In this document: piece after piece, positions 1-11,200 of the stretch | Layout of the letters: the number at the start of each line of letters is the position of its first letter | How positions within the stretch are numbered: the first letter of the stretch is position 1 | NCBI GenBank assembly: GCA_030849465.1 | Contig: JARVLF010000024.1 | Coordinates: forward strand, 218,501 to 282,500 | Direction: 5' to 3' | DNA length: 64,000 bases | Source of the DNA: Moesziomyces globuligerus | Taxonomy: Eukaryota; Basidiomycota; Ustilaginomycetes; Ustilaginales; Ustilaginaceae | Made by a program: the position numbers and the translations under genes | Notes under the pieces: generated by a model | Told to the model about the DNA's origin: nothing | The model's database searches: none | Seen by the model: the letters and a program-made list of their open reading frames with translations, nothing else

Positions 1-484
1 GGTCGGGTGGACACAAGCGTGCGCCCGAGCTCGCGTGCCATCCACTGCACTTGCATAGAAAATCCAAGCCCATGCCATCCGGATCGCTGAATGGGAGTGC
101 TGTTAGTGGAGGAAGATGCATATATGCAGGATGAAGCCGGAGAGGGAGGCGTGAAAGGCAGGCATGCATGCGGCGGTAGGAAATGAGTGAGAATGTGGCA
201 CTTTCACGTGTCCACACGGGTCCAGACCCACAGACCACGTCAAGTGGCAGCGACAGCGCAGTTTGAACCCTGTCAGACTAACCTCGGAAGCAGGCAAGCA
301 ACACTTGGCATCCCCTTCTCCACCATTGCTCAGCATCGCGCCCCTCTCGCCCTCTCGGCGATCCTACCTGCCTACGCCTCACACAACTCAGCCTCTTTCC
401 CAGCCCCTCTCCGCATCAAATCTTGGCTGTGCTGCGCTCGTCGAGGTAACGACGCGCGGCTCGAGGCGGCTTGCGTAGCCCAGC
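1..484. other. Upstream region of the lipase-like gene
   Basis: No gene is recognised here. The last 200 bases before the start codon at 485 are rich in C and T on the plus strand, as is common in leaders of this window, so this is probably promoter and 5' leader of the next gene. No element can be named with confidence. Confidence 0.5.
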
Positions 485-3412
485 ATGATCGACCACCTGC
501 TCGGTCGGCCATCGACCAAGCTGAAGCGGGTGCAGATCTTTTCCGTCATCCTCTTCTGGCTATGGTTCCTCGCCACGGGCAACCGCGATGGTCCAAGCCC
601 GCTCATTCGTCGGCTCAATGCCAAGCTCAAGCGCTTCTCGCCCTGGCAGATCGTGGTGTTTAGCTCCGTAGGCGTCTACACCATCCGTCACCTCGACTCG
701 CTGCTCGGCTTTGGCGCTCCAGAGCCATTGGCGCGCATGTACTCGAGGAACTTCTACCGCACCACTTGGCTCGTCACAGCGCTCGATGCTGGCTTTGCCA
801 CCGCCATGTCGATCAAGCCCAAGTGGCTGCGCGACATTATGAGCCTCGTCTTCTCGGCCTACTACGTGGTCTACGCCAACGAGGCCGACGAGAAGCTCAG
901 AAAGTACCGCGCCTTTTGCACGGTAGAGATGATGCGCACTACGTGGGAAAAGACGACCAACCCGTACGTTCGGCTCGTGACCTGGTTCCATCGTCCCTCG
1001 CTGCCCATCGCTAGGCCGCTGCTCATCCCGCGCCCCGAGTTGGGCGCTCACCACACACGTCCCACCAAGGCATGGCTGTTCTACGCAAAGAGCGAGCGCC
1101 AGCTGCGCATGGAGGAGGAACTGGTGCTCGACTTTTGCGGCGGAGGCTACATCTGCATGAGTCCGCAGCACCACGAGGAGAGACTGCGCCAGCTCGCAAA
1201 GCAGATGCAGAAACCCGTCCTGGCCGTCGACTACTGCAAGGCTCCCGAGTATCCGTATCCCTTTGCGCTCGAGGAGTGCTTCGACCTCGTCCGCACCCTC
1301 CACCTCACCGCCGGCACGGTGATCGGCATGTCCGGCTCGCCCAACTTCCGCATCCTGCTCACTGGCGACAGCGCGGGCGGCAACCTCGCCACGGGCGTCG
1401 TGCTCAAGATCATCGAGTATCCGCAGCCCCGCATTCAGCTCGCGTATGCGTCGGCAGCGCGCACCGAGGCGCAGCGTCAACCTCCGCTCCTGCCCAAACC
1501 CATCGGCATGGTGCTCAGCTATCCGAGCCTCAACTTCGGCTTCTCGAGCTGGATGAAACCCGAACACCTTCGTCTCCTTCGCCAGCAGAGCGAAGTCAAC
1601 CTCGATAATCTCGCCCAGCATCCGAGCGTGCCTGCCTCGACGTCGTCGTCGTCGCTTCGCTCGGCGCGCCGTCGGTCGGCGGCTAATCTCGCCAGTGTGG
1701 CCAATGCGACCAGTGCGGCGGAGCGCAAGAAGGCCGAGGCGAAGCGCGCGCGCAGCAAAGAACGTGCGCGCGATCCGCGCTCCTACCACTCGCTCACTCA
1801 GACCGCCGAGCTGCATCTCGACGAACGCGCACGCTACGCCGAGGTCGAACCCACTTCGGACGAAAACGGTTCGGCCTCGCCGCCTTCCGACTCGCCGTAC
1901 GACCGCGTGTATGCCGAGTCGGCGCTTACGCCTTCGTGGGAGAAGGGCGGTCTGCCTTGGGGTCAGGTGGCGCAGCAGGCGTACCTCGACGAGGCCGCCG
2001 ACCGCGAGGAGAAGCGCGTCCAGGCGCGCTTCGAGAAGGACCAGCGCGCGCTGCAGAAGGCGGCGGAAGCGGCGGATACGCGCAACAAGGAGGTCAGGCG
2101 CGCGCCGTTCAACACGCGCCTCACCGTCACGTCGATGGCGGGCTACTTCCAAGACCGCATCATCACGCAGGGCATGTTGCGGGCCATGGCGATCCTGTAC
2201 GTTGGCCCGCGCAGGCAGCCGGATCTGGACCACGACTACTTTCTCTCGCCCGTCGTCGCGCCCGCGCATCTGCTCGCCGAGTTTCCGCCCGTGCTCTTCA
2301 TCTGCGGCGAAAAGGACCCGCTCTGCGACGATACGGTCATCATGGCCGGCCGCATCCGCGAGGCCAAACTCGCCAAGAAGGCCGACCTCGAGCGTCGCCG
2401 TGCCATGGCATCGGCGAGGTTCGGAGAAGGGCTGAGGACGACGCCGATCGCGCAGAATGCGGCTGCGGCCAGAGTGGCGGTGGCCGATCCGATCGAGAAC
2501 GAGTCGGCCGAGGATTGGGTGCAGATGCGTATCATCGAGGGTTGGAGCCATGGCTTTTTGCAGATGTCGCCCCTCATGCCCGAGGCCAAGCAGGTGATCA
2601 GCTTCTTGGGTACCTGGATGTCGCTCGTCTTTGAAGAGCATCTGGATCGGCTCGACGACGAGCGCGAACGTGCCGATGCAGAAGCGCGCCGCACGCGTTC
2701 GGGTCCCGCACCAAGCGCCGCGCCCCCTGCCCGCGACTCTGCAGGCCAGGCTCCGGCAGCGGTTGGATCGCCGAAGCCCTCATCGCCACCGACGGCTCAG
2801 GCTACGGTGGCTGCGAGCGCTTTGGTTGCGGAGGGGCTGAGGCGGGCCGAGGCGTCTGTGGTGGTGCAGGAGCACGATGCGGACGACGAAGACGACGGAG
2901 GCGAGGCGCAGGACGAGGAGCGGGACGACGATCACCCCGCGGACGTGGACGAGGATGAAGACGACGGTGCGATCATGGTGATTCCCAAGAAGCACCGAAG
3001 TCCGTACCTCGGAGTGGTCCGATCCCCAGGAGCGCAGGAGGGGAGTTTGGTCGCACGTCCTGCGCAGCTCGATGCCGTTGCGCGCGAGGCGGGTCTCGAG
3101 GCTCGCTCGCACAGCGACAGCGAAGCGCATTCGCCCGGCAGCGCACGTCGACTCTCTGCCTCGGCAGCTGCGGCCGGCGCACCAGGTAGGGCGGACAGCG
3201 AGACGAACCTCGTGCAGGATGCCGCCACGCGCGCAGGTCGACGGAGCTCAAAGAACGGCGCCAACCAGATCGATCACCGCTACCGCGCCATGCTCGTCGA
3301 AGAGGCCAGCTTGCTCTCGCGCCGCCGCGACGACGTGCTCTACGGGCTCGAGAACAACGCCACGCTCTACAACTCGGACGACGACCACGACGAGTCTCAC
3401 TCCAAGTCCTGA
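485..3412 (+). CDS. Membrane-anchored alpha/beta hydrolase of the hormone-sensitive lipase type
   Basis: A 975-residue protein, uninterrupted from the ATG at 485. Hydrophobic stretches near residues 15-32 and 55-65 suggest N-terminal membrane anchoring. The catalytic core shows an oxyanion-hole motif FCGGGY (about residue 216, a variant of HGGG), the nucleophile motif GDSAGG with Ser296, an acid in GEKDPLCDD (Asp611) and a histidine in WSHGF (His689). That order fits the alpha/beta-hydrolase fold-3 / hormone-sensitive lipase family, which cleaves acyl esters such as steryl or glyceryl esters. A charged, serine-rich insert of roughly 170 residues (about 365-560) separates the nucleophile from the acid, and an acidic, disordered tail follows residue 720. 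The substrate is unknown. It converges on the ArfGAP gene, with 136 bases between stop codons. Confidence 0.85.
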   Translation: MIDHLLGRPSTKLKRVQIFSVILFWLWFLATGNRDGPSPLIRRLNAKLKRFSPWQIVVFSSVGVYTIRHLDSLLGFGAPEPLARMYSRNFYRTTWLVTALDAGFATAMSIKPKWLRDIMSLVFSAYYVVYANEADEKLRKYRAFCTVEMMRTTWEKTTNPYVRLVTWFHRPSLPIARPLLIPRPELGAHHTRPTKAWLFYAKSERQLRMEEELVLDFCGGGYICMSPQHHEERLRQLAKQMQKPVLAVDYCKAPEYPYPFALEECFDLVRTLHLTAGTVIGMSGSPNFRILLTGDSAGGNLATGVVLKIIEYPQPRIQLAYASAARTEAQRQPPLLPKPIGMVLSYPSLNFGFSSWMKPEHLRLLRQQSEVNLDNLAQHPSVPASTSSSSLRSARRRSAANLASVANATSAAERKKAEAKRARSKERARDPRSYHSLTQTAELHLDERARYAEVEPTSDENGSASPPSDSPYDRVYAESALTPSWEKGGLPWGQVAQQAYLDEAADREEKRVQARFEKDQRALQKAAEAADTRNKEVRRAPFNTRLTVTSMAGYFQDRIITQGMLRAMAILYVGPRRQPDLDHDYFLSPVVAPAHLLAEFPPVLFICGEKDPLCDDTVIMAGRIREAKLAKKADLERRRAMASARFGEGLRTTPIAQNAAAARVAVADPIENESAEDWVQMRIIEGWSHGFLQMSPLMPEAKQVISFLGTWMSLVFEEHLDRLDDERERADAEARRTRSGPAPSAAPPARDSAGQAPAAVGSPKPSSPPTAQATVAASALVAEGLRRAEASVVVQEHDADDEDDGGEAQDEERDDDHPADVDEDEDDGAIMVIPKKHRSPYLGVVRSPGAQEGSLVARPAQLDAVAREAGLEARSHSDSEAHSPGSARRLSASAAAAGAPGRADSETNLVQDAATRAGRRSSKNGANQIDHRYRAMLVEEASLLSRRRDDVLYGLENNATLYNSDDDHDESHSKS

Positions 3413-3548
3413 TCCCCCGATGCGCCGTGCCCTCGTAATCTCATGTGACTTTCGCGCACGCACAGTGCAGCGACGGAAAAACAAGGCGAGCTCAGACGTG
3501 TGAAAGAGTGGATTTGCAAGCAGCGAGCGTGTGTGGGAGGATGACGAA

Positions 3549-4617
3549 TCACTTGAAGTCGCCCCAGATGTCGGCAAAGGCGTCGGACTTTGGTGGCTGG
3601 GCCGCAGGTGCGGATGGGGCCGGGGTAGACCAGACGTCGTGTGTGTCGAAGAGGGGATTGGACGAGGAGGGAGCAGCGGTGGGGGCTGGTGCGGACCAGG
3701 GGTTAGCGGCGGCGGGAGCAGCTGGGGTGGAGAGGTCGAATGCGGAAGGCGCTGCGGGCTGCACTGGAGCGCGCGCCGCCGGGGTCGGGGCGGAGAAGAG
3801 GCTCATGATATCGTTCTTGGCCTTGGCACCGCCTGTGCTGTTCGTGGGCGAGGTGGGCGAGGTGGCGGAAGCAGCAGCGGGCTCGTGCCAGTCGAGATCA
3901 AAGATGCCTGCGCCTGCACCGGCCGCTGCCGCCGGAGCAGGAGCGGCGGCAGTTGTTGTGGCCTTGGCTGGGGCCGTGGTGGACGCCGAGGCCGCGGGCG
4001 GAGGTGTGGGGTCGTCAAACAGATCCACCGCCGGAGCCCGAGACCGAGCCGGAGCCGAAGTGGCAGCCGGTGCAGCAGCGGCCGCAGCGGGAGCAGCAGG
4101 CGCCGCGGCGGCGGCACCACCATCGAGAGTGGCGGGGTCGGAAGGCGGAGGACCGTCCTTGGCCCACCTGCGCGATTCGTACTTGGACCTGATGAAGCTC
4201 TCGATCTTGTGATCGGCAGGCACGTGCCCCGCCTTGAGATGCGCCTCCCAGTACAAGTTGCAGCGGCGATTGCCCCACTTTTGCACCGAGTCCATCTGCT
4301 CGGGTGTCCAGATATCCAGATCAATCGACTTGACTACATGCGCCGCAAACGCCAACGCAAAACAACACGATCAGCCTCAATCTAGCAGAGCAGATTCGTA
4401 GTGAGGATCGAAACTTACCTTTGGAGATGTGGGTGCCCATGGATCGGTGAATGCCCGAGCATCGAATGCAGAGGAAGCAGCCTAGGTTCCACGAGGCCCA
4501 GCGCGGGTCGTTCTTCTTGCAGTCGACGCATACCTTGTTGTCCGGCTGCTTGACGAGGGCACGCAGCAGCTTGGCATTCGCCTCGGTCTGCGCGCGCGAC
4601 TGGGTAGGTCGCGACAT
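3549..4617 (-). CDS. ArfGAP zinc-finger protein (Age2/SMAP-like)
   Basis: Two exons, 4617-4419 and 4333-3549, are joined across an 85-base intron (donor GTAAG at 4418, acceptor TAG at 4334-4336), giving 327 residues. The ArfGAP finger is complete: CX2CX16CX2C beginning CVDCKKNDPRW, followed by the arginine finger in IHRSMGTHIS; the splice joins HISK to VKSIDLD exactly as the family requires. This domain stimulates GTP hydrolysis by Arf GTPases in vesicle transport at the Golgi and endosomes. The C-terminal half is Ala/Pro-rich and probably disordered, with short acidic or aromatic motifs of the adaptor- or clathrin-binding kind, and ends WGDFK. One ArfGAP domain without PH or ankyrin repeats suggests the Age2/SMAP group, which is an inference from architecture. 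Confidence 0.9.
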
Positions 4618-4980
4618 GGCTTGGCTCTACGGATCGAGTGGCGACGGGAGCGGGCGGGCAAGTGGCAGTTGGCTAAGAAGGTGTCGTCCTGCTCTCGAAA
4701 CAACACACGCGCACGACTCAACCCCGGCCAATGCATGCACTCCCCGTCCGCCGACCAATTCCAGCTCAGCGCACACGCGCGCTGCAACACGTTCTTCGGT
4801 CTAACAATTTTCTCATTTTCCCATGGCAAGGCTCTCCCTTTCTCTGTGATGCCGCCGACATGGTCACGAGCCAGGCCGAAGCGCAAAGCTGTGCGAGAGC
4901 CAACTGTATTAACACGACCGCAATGCTAAATGGAGGAGAGGGTATGAAAGCAAGGGGAAGAAATGAGGGTGGAGGAGAAA
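4618..4980. other. Intergenic region, ArfGAP promoter
   Basis: This 363-base gap lies between two minus-strand genes. It must hold the promoter and leader of the ArfGAP gene and the 3' end of the MED11-like gene. No conserved element or small gene is seen. Confidence 0.5.
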
Positions 4981-5871
4981 CTACTGAGCGATGCTGTTGG
5001 AGTTGATGAGGGCATCGATGAGGATGCGGTCGGAGCTGCATCCATTGCGGATGCTCTCGAGCAGCGAGATCTCGACGGGTGGTGTGCGTGGCGACGCCTG
5101 CGCTGCCGATTGTGCGGCGAGTTTGGACTCGTTGTGCATGTGCTGCAGCGAAGAGGAGAGCGCCTTCCAGTTGCGTTCTCGCTCGCGCAGAGCGTGGACG
5201 CTCAGTGCCGCCTCGGGCAGCGGGGATGCCGCACCCGACGCCAGACGCGAGCTTGCAGTCGATGCAGGCGCGACGGGTGGCAGCTTGAACGTCGGCCCAT
5301 CGAGCCCGGCCAGGTCGACAAAGGCGTCGAGGAGCGAGAGGTTGTGAGCGCGAGCCGCGCAGCCGGCATTGCCCGAGAGCCGTGCCTCTGGCGCCGCGGG
5401 TGCGGTGAGGGGCGCGAGGTTGGCGTCGCGCAGATAGCGCACTGCGCTGCGGAGCGAGTACTGCACTTCGTTGAGGATCGAGAACCATTGCTGAGCCTTG
5501 GCCTCGAACGCCTTGGCGCCGTGAGCAGGCTCGGAAGTCGACGATGCGTCCGCGCCGGTTTCGGAGGGCGCACCCAGCTGGACGGTATCTGGCGATGGGG
5601 GCTTGACCGGGAGGAGGGCGCGCATCGAGTCTGCTGCCTGGGAGAGCAGCGAGGCGAGGCGTTCGTCGGTCTGCATGAGCATGAGGATCTGCTGGTCGGT
5701 CTGCTGGTTGCGCTCGCGCTGCTTGGCCTCGCGCAGCACATGGTGCGCCTCGCGACGCTGTTCGCGAATCTGGGCGAACTTCTTCTCCATGATCGTGTCC
5801 TGCAGCTCGGACGGCAGCAGATCCAGCGTCGGCTGGTGCGCCGCCGCGGCTGTGGTTGTGGTGGCCAGCAT
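4981..5871 (-). CDS. Possible Mediator subunit MED11-like protein
   Basis: A 296-residue single-exon protein with ATG at 5871. A charged helix at residues 28-60 precedes a segment with the pattern DERLASLLSQAADSMRALLP, then FEAKAQQWFSILNEVQYSLR and SAVRYLRDANLAPL. This two-helix layout (a leucine/alanine helix, a gap, then a helix ending in a short proline-containing turn) resembles MED11, a small head-module subunit of the RNA polymerase II Mediator complex, but the protein is longer than usual MED11 and the match is by eye only. The rest is Ala/Ser-rich with another helix, RERERNWKALSSSLQHMHNE. If the assignment is wrong it remains a conserved-looking helical protein of unknown role. Its promoter lies in the 1.7 kb gap shared with SPC3. 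Confidence 0.45.
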   Translation of the reverse strand: MLATTTTAAAAHQPTLDLLPSELQDTIMEKKFAQIREQRREAHHVLREAKQRERNQQTDQQILMLMQTDERLASLLSQAADSMRALLPVKPPSPDTVQLGAPSETGADASSTSEPAHGAKAFEAKAQQWFSILNEVQYSLRSAVRYLRDANLAPLTAPAAPEARLSGNAGCAARAHNLSLLDAFVDLAGLDGPTFKLPPVAPASTASSRLASGAASPLPEAALSVHALRERERNWKALSSSLQHMHNESKLAAQSAAQASPRTPPVEISLLESIRNGCSSDRILIDALINSNSIAQ

Positions 5872-7538
5872 GTTTGGGAAACGAGACTGATGCGCAACGA
5901 CGCGGCTGCCGTGTATACGCAGTGCCGATGCCAGCGCGTATCAGAGGGCGATCAGGACTCGTGTCTCGACGGATGTACCGAACAGATGCGCTTGGGTGAA
6001 AGCGAGGATGGAGATTGATGATGACGAGGCAAAGACGGGGACAAGTCAAAGCCAGAGGAGAGTTGCTCTGCCAGGTGCGCTGCTCAGCTGGCTGAGGCTG
6101 GCTGGGAGGATGCCAGGCAGATAGGCAGGCAAACCTAAAATGAAGCTCGCTTGCAAGGTGGATCGATGGGCACGCGGGGGGAGAGGCGGTTTGGCGATGC
6201 TAGTGACAGCCCGTTACAGGACAATAGTGATGCTCTGACCTGACGGAATGAGGTGGGCTCGACCTCGGTTGGTTTTCTGCGTTCTGGTTTTCTGCGTTCG
6301 AGAGGATGACGATCCGGGCAAGTCGCGAGGGTGGGTCGACGAGGAGTGCGGCGATTTGGCGGTCCGGGCGAGTTTTCGATCCAAATCCACTCGTCTCGGC
6401 AGACGGGTAGGAATAACAGCGGTGCGTTTCTGCGGTACAAATCACTCTCCGCGCCCACGGCCCTTGCTCGGTGCTTGGCCGCCTTTTGTGGGCGTCGAAC
6501 GACGAGAGAGCCGCGCCGCGGCGGCAGAGACATTCTGTGATGGCGTACATGCGGATCGGAGGATGCCGCCCCACTGGAAGAGGTAAGCCAGCTGGCGCGT
6601 TGCCAGGCAACCATGGCCTGCATTTGCATCGCGAGTCTTCTCCCACGCGTCCGAGGCAGGACGGGCGAGCCGAACACGCAGCTTCTAGGCTCGGGTGACA
6701 CTGCCAGAGCGCCTGCGCATCGGCTCCGATCCGCGAGGGGTGAGTTCATGCGAACGAATTCGTGCAGGAGAACACGCCTAGCCTGCAGCCATCGCGGTCG
6801 GAGCGTCTGGATCGCGAAAAAGCAACAATGACGTTGTTCCAGCTACGGGCACATTTGGGCTCTTCGGCTACGCCCAGTCCAAATGGCCAACGGGCCGATC
6901 CAGCAGGCTTTGCTTTCTGTCCAGACCTTTGCTGCAGCCTCACCCGCTCGCTGGCCTACTCTACTCGCTGAAACCTCTTCTTCCCGACTTGACCGACACA
7001 GCCAATCCTGACTCCGACCGAAGCATTCTCGGTATCGAGGCATAACTTTGAGTGCAAGACGCCGTTGGTGATTGGTCTCGCTGCGCGGGGGCCACTGCAG
7101 CACGTGTCTGATCGTGCCTACTTGCCGCCTGCTCCAAGATCCAATGGCAGAGCCCGGCAGCGGCATTCGATCGAGCACGGCTGTACCGTACAGCGCGATC
7201 TTGTGCCTCTTCGGCTTGGCTTCTGGCAGCCACAGCGCTGCACCGCTGGTTATGCCCCTTGGCAGTTGGTCAAACCAGCTTGCTTGTTAGATTCTCCTCT
7301 TTCCGACTTCGGAAAGGTTGGCATCGGGAAGATCTGTGGAAATTCAGCATCGGCCGCGATGGGATCAGGGTCCAACTGTTGGGTGGGCGTGTTCGGGCGA
7401 TTTTGCGACGTGGCCTTCCTTGCGAGCACCACGGCTTTGGGCACTCATACCATCCGTTGAGCCCCGTTCCCCACCGTCTCTACATTCCTTGCTGTCGCAG
7501 TTGCTTGGTCTACGCCGTGCCGGGTCGCATCTTCCAAC
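5872..7538. other. Divergent intergenic region between MED11-like gene and SPC3
   Basis: This 1.67 kb stretch separates two divergently transcribed genes. The open frames inside it are short and have the Arg/Pro/Ser-rich composition of out-of-frame GC-rich DNA, with no recognisable domain, so I call none. It presumably holds both promoters. Confidence 0.5.
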
Positions 7539-8207
7539 ATGCACAGCTTACTCTCGCGCCTCAACGCGGTATCTGCGCTTGCGACAACGATCGTCTTGGT
7601 GCTCGTGGTGCTCATCGACCTCTCGTCGCATCCACGTCACACCCCAACGGGCCAGCTGCACATCAACCAGCTCGAGGTCGTGCGTGCCAAGGCCGCATGG
7701 CACATGGATCGCAACATCCAGGACTTTGTCCAGACCTCCTTCAACATCGACGCCGACTTCGCCCCGCTCTTCGACTGGAACACCAAGCAGATCTTCGTCT
7801 CCATCGCCGCAAATTACACCTCGCGCAAACACGTAAGCACACCCAACCACCCACCCCCCTTCCCTTCTCTTAAAATCTTTCCCATCGTTCGGCCCTGACT
7901 GTCTTGAATATCGGCTCCCTTGGCACTGCAGCGTACGAATGAGGTCGTGCTTTGGGATCGCATCTTGCGCTCCAAGAACGACGCTCACATTGCCCTCAAC
8001 TCGGCCACCAACAAGTACGGCTTCCGCGAAGTCGGCCGCTCCTTTGCCAACATCGACAACGCTACCTTCACCCTCAAGTACAATGTCATGCCCAAGGTAG
8101 GCCGCCTCATCTACGGCGACGAGTACGCCTCTCAGCAGATCCCCATCCCCAAGCGTCAACTCCTTCCCAACGGCGAACAGCCAAAGGTTCAGAGACTGTA
8201 CTACTAG
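7539..8207 (+). CDS. SPC3: Signal peptidase complex subunit 3 (Spc3/SPC22-23)
   Basis: Two exons, 7539-7832 and 7932-8207, are separated by a 99-base intron (GTAAGC...CTGCAG) and encode 189 residues. The N-terminus MHSLLSRLNAV is followed by one hydrophobic span (residues 12-30) and a lumenal part with the family features: a conserved first block ending DFAPLFDWNTKQIFV, an NYTS glycosylation-type site, then VVLWDRILRSKNDA, NKYGFREVG and YNVMPKVGRL near the end. Spc3 is an ER membrane protein that supports the catalytic Sec11 subunit in removing signal peptides. Length and order match the fungal family. The gene converges on the AT-hook gene, with 84 bases between stop codons. Confidence 0.95.
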
Positions 8208-8291
8208 CCTCTCACACACACACATCCACGGCTCCGCTCATCGCGACTGTGTCAATGACTCGAGCGACTACATTTTCATCGCAGCTCTGAG

Positions 8292-11200
8292 CTACGACTG
8301 TGAAAAGTACGAGAATACGCCTCGGCGCTTCTTGGCTGGCGCAGCGACCGCAGCAGCTGGTGCGCCGCCCTTGGTGCCTGCTCGCTTGGACTGTGTCGAT
8401 GCAGTCTTGAAGCGCGCACTACCTCGCTTGCGCCCAGGGGCCTCGTCGTCCGACGACGAGGACGACGAGTCGGACGAGTCGCTGTCATACTCGGACCCAG
8501 AGTCGTTCTGGATCTCGTCGATCGTCTCCACCGCCGGCGCTGCCGGCGCACTGAGGGGCGTCGAGTTGCCCGTGCTCATCGGCGATCCTGGCTGCGACGA
8601 GTTCTGGCGCAGCGCGGTCGGATTGAGATCAGACAACCGCATGTGCGGCGTCGTCTTGCGCGCCGTGCTCGGCGCACTGCCGTTGGGCTGGCTCGTCGAG
8701 ATCGGCGTCAGCCCGCGCATAAACGGATTCGTCCGCTGCGTCCCTCGTCCGCCCCCCTGCCTCGAAGCCGGCTTCGCCGGCGAGGCTGGCGCAGCCTCAG
8801 GCTCGGATTCGGTCTCTGAATCGGAATTCGACGATGATCCGGAGCCTGAAGATGCAGAATCCGAGTCCGACGACGAGGAGGCTGCCGCCGCCCCCCGGTG
8901 TCGAGATCCCGACTTCCTCGGCCCTGACTTGCTACGAACCGAGATGTCTCCATGCGAGCGCGAGCCGGCGCCAGTCTCGCCGTCCGAGTCTCCGCCTGAA
9001 TCGCTGCTGTCGCCCCCGTCCGACGAGTCCGAGCTCGTGTCCGACGCCGACGCCGACGACCGATCGCGCTGCGACTTGGCGCTGGCCTTCCTCGCTGCGC
9101 GTTCGCCCTGCTTCATCCTGCGCTTGCGCTCCTCCAGCTGCTGCTCCGCCGAGCTCTTCGAATTCGACGCAGCTGCCGTCTGCGATGGCAGCGGATCCAC
9201 ATCCATATCGTCGGCCTCGCGCGGCGCAGCCGAGAGTAACGGACTCGTGGCGAGCTCCGCCTCGGACGACTCCGACGGCGCCCTCAGGCCCGGAAACGTC
9301 TCTTGCGACTGCGACGGGGTCGGGATCGCCGGGGACGACGGCGTCAGTGCGATCCGCGGCTCGATCTCGGCAGCTGCGACGACATTCTTCTTGCGCCCTC
9401 GTGGCGCGGTCGCGCGCGTTGCAGACTCGTTGGCGGGAGCGGGACCCTCGATTCCGGAGGGAGGCGGTAATTCGGTTTCCGCGGTGACCTCGGTCGTCGA
9501 AGCCTTGACCGCAGCTTTGCGCTTCTGCGCTGTGGCTCGAGCCGGCGCTGCTTTCTTGCCGGCGTCCTCGCCCTGCGCCTCGTCCTGCGGCGGGGTCGCT
9601 GCGGTCGCCGCAGCTTGCGAAGCGTCGGACCCGCTCACTCCAGTCTCAGCCGCCGGCTGGGCCACGCTCGCCGCCTGCGATGGCTGGGTGGTAGCCTGGC
9701 TGGGCTCCGCATCGCTCTGGGAGACGCCGAACTGCTCTGCAAGCCATCGATATAGCACGTGGGACGATTCCTTTTCCTTCTTGGTCTTGTTGCCCTTGTT
9801 GCGGATCATGGCCAGCAGATCAAGGATGGCCTGGGATCCGCCAAGCCAGACAGGACATCCCTCCTTGTCGTGGTAGGGCGAAGCACCGCAGACGACGCAC
9901 GAGGCGGGTCCAGCCGCCTCGGCCGCCGCTTCTTCAGACTGCTTGGCCGCCTTGGCTGCCTTGGTTTCGGCGGCTTTGGAAGCACGTTTTTTCTTGGCGG
10001 CTGCTGCTCGTTTCTCGGCCGCAGTGAGTTCAACTGGTTCGCCGTTGGCGCCGTTGGCGCCGTCGGCCTCAGGCACAGGAGCAGACGAGCTCGGAGCTGA
10101 AGCGTCACCAATGGTGTCCACCGTCATTTGGCTCGACTTGAGAGCATCAGCCTCGGCCGAGGGAGCAGCTGTTGCGGCTTCCGCCGCCTTAGAAGCACGC
10201 TTCTTCTTTGCGGCTTCCGCTCGCTTTTCAGCCGCGGTGATTTTAGCTGGTTTGTCACCGACCGCAGAGGGATCGGACGAGCTTGGCGCTGCGGTGTCCG
10301 CTGTCGCTTGGCTTGACTTGGTAGAATCGGCCACCGTGGTCGTCGCCTCGGATGCAGCGGGCGCAGCCGCGGTGCTGTCAGGCTGAGCCGGAGGAGCAGC
10401 GATCTCAATGTTGGTCGCGTCCTCTTTGGAAGCCTTGATGGCTCTGGTCTTGCGCACAGGTTTGGAAGCCGGTACTGCTGCCGAGCTCCCTTGAGATGGG
10501 TCGACCTCCGGCTGGGAGGCCGGCTTCTCGACGGCCTCTGGCACCGGCTCTGGCGCCTTCTTTGGGGGACGGCCGCGCGGCCTTCCCGTTGCTGTGGCCT
10601 TGGCGATGGTCTTCGCGGATGCCGCTTCGGCCGTGGTCGAAGTGGCCTGCATCGCAGGGGCAGACACGTTGGGCTTTTCAGCCGCAGCGGGCTGCACCAA
10701 AGTCTCGGAGGCCGGCTCAACATTTGCGGTGTCAGTGCTGGGCGCGATAAGGTCGTCTTGCCTGAAGAAGGCTTCGACAAAGGGAGTGCGGGCCGAGGGT
10801 GTTTTGCTGGCCGCGGCCCGCGTGGCGCGCTTCGGCAAGGTGACAGGCGCCAGCGGAGACTCGTCAGCTTTGCTGGCCGCGACTTCGGCCGGTGTCGGAG
10901 CAGGTGTGGGCGCCAGCTGGTCCGCAATCTTGGTCGGTATCTCGGCGTTGGGGACAGCGGCGGTCTGGGTAGGTTGCGTGGCGTTCGGGGCGGCGTTCGG
11001 ATCGAGCATCTTCTTTGGACGCCCCCTGGGCCTTTTGGCGATCGGAGCGGTTGGGGAAGAAGGGGCTGGTGAGGAGACAGCATCGGATGCGGGCGCTTCA
11101 GCTTGTGCAGGGCTGGCGGCACGCTTGCGCTTGTTGGACGGCTTGGTAGCGCCGTTGGCTTCCGCCGAAGGGGGGACAGGCTGGGATGCTGATGCGGTGA

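Noticed and set aside
560..2641. Long minus-strand open frame (693 codons) opposite the lipase-like gene
   Set aside because: It is the antisense shadow of a gene with clear catalytic motifs; His/Arg/Leu-rich composition and no domain.
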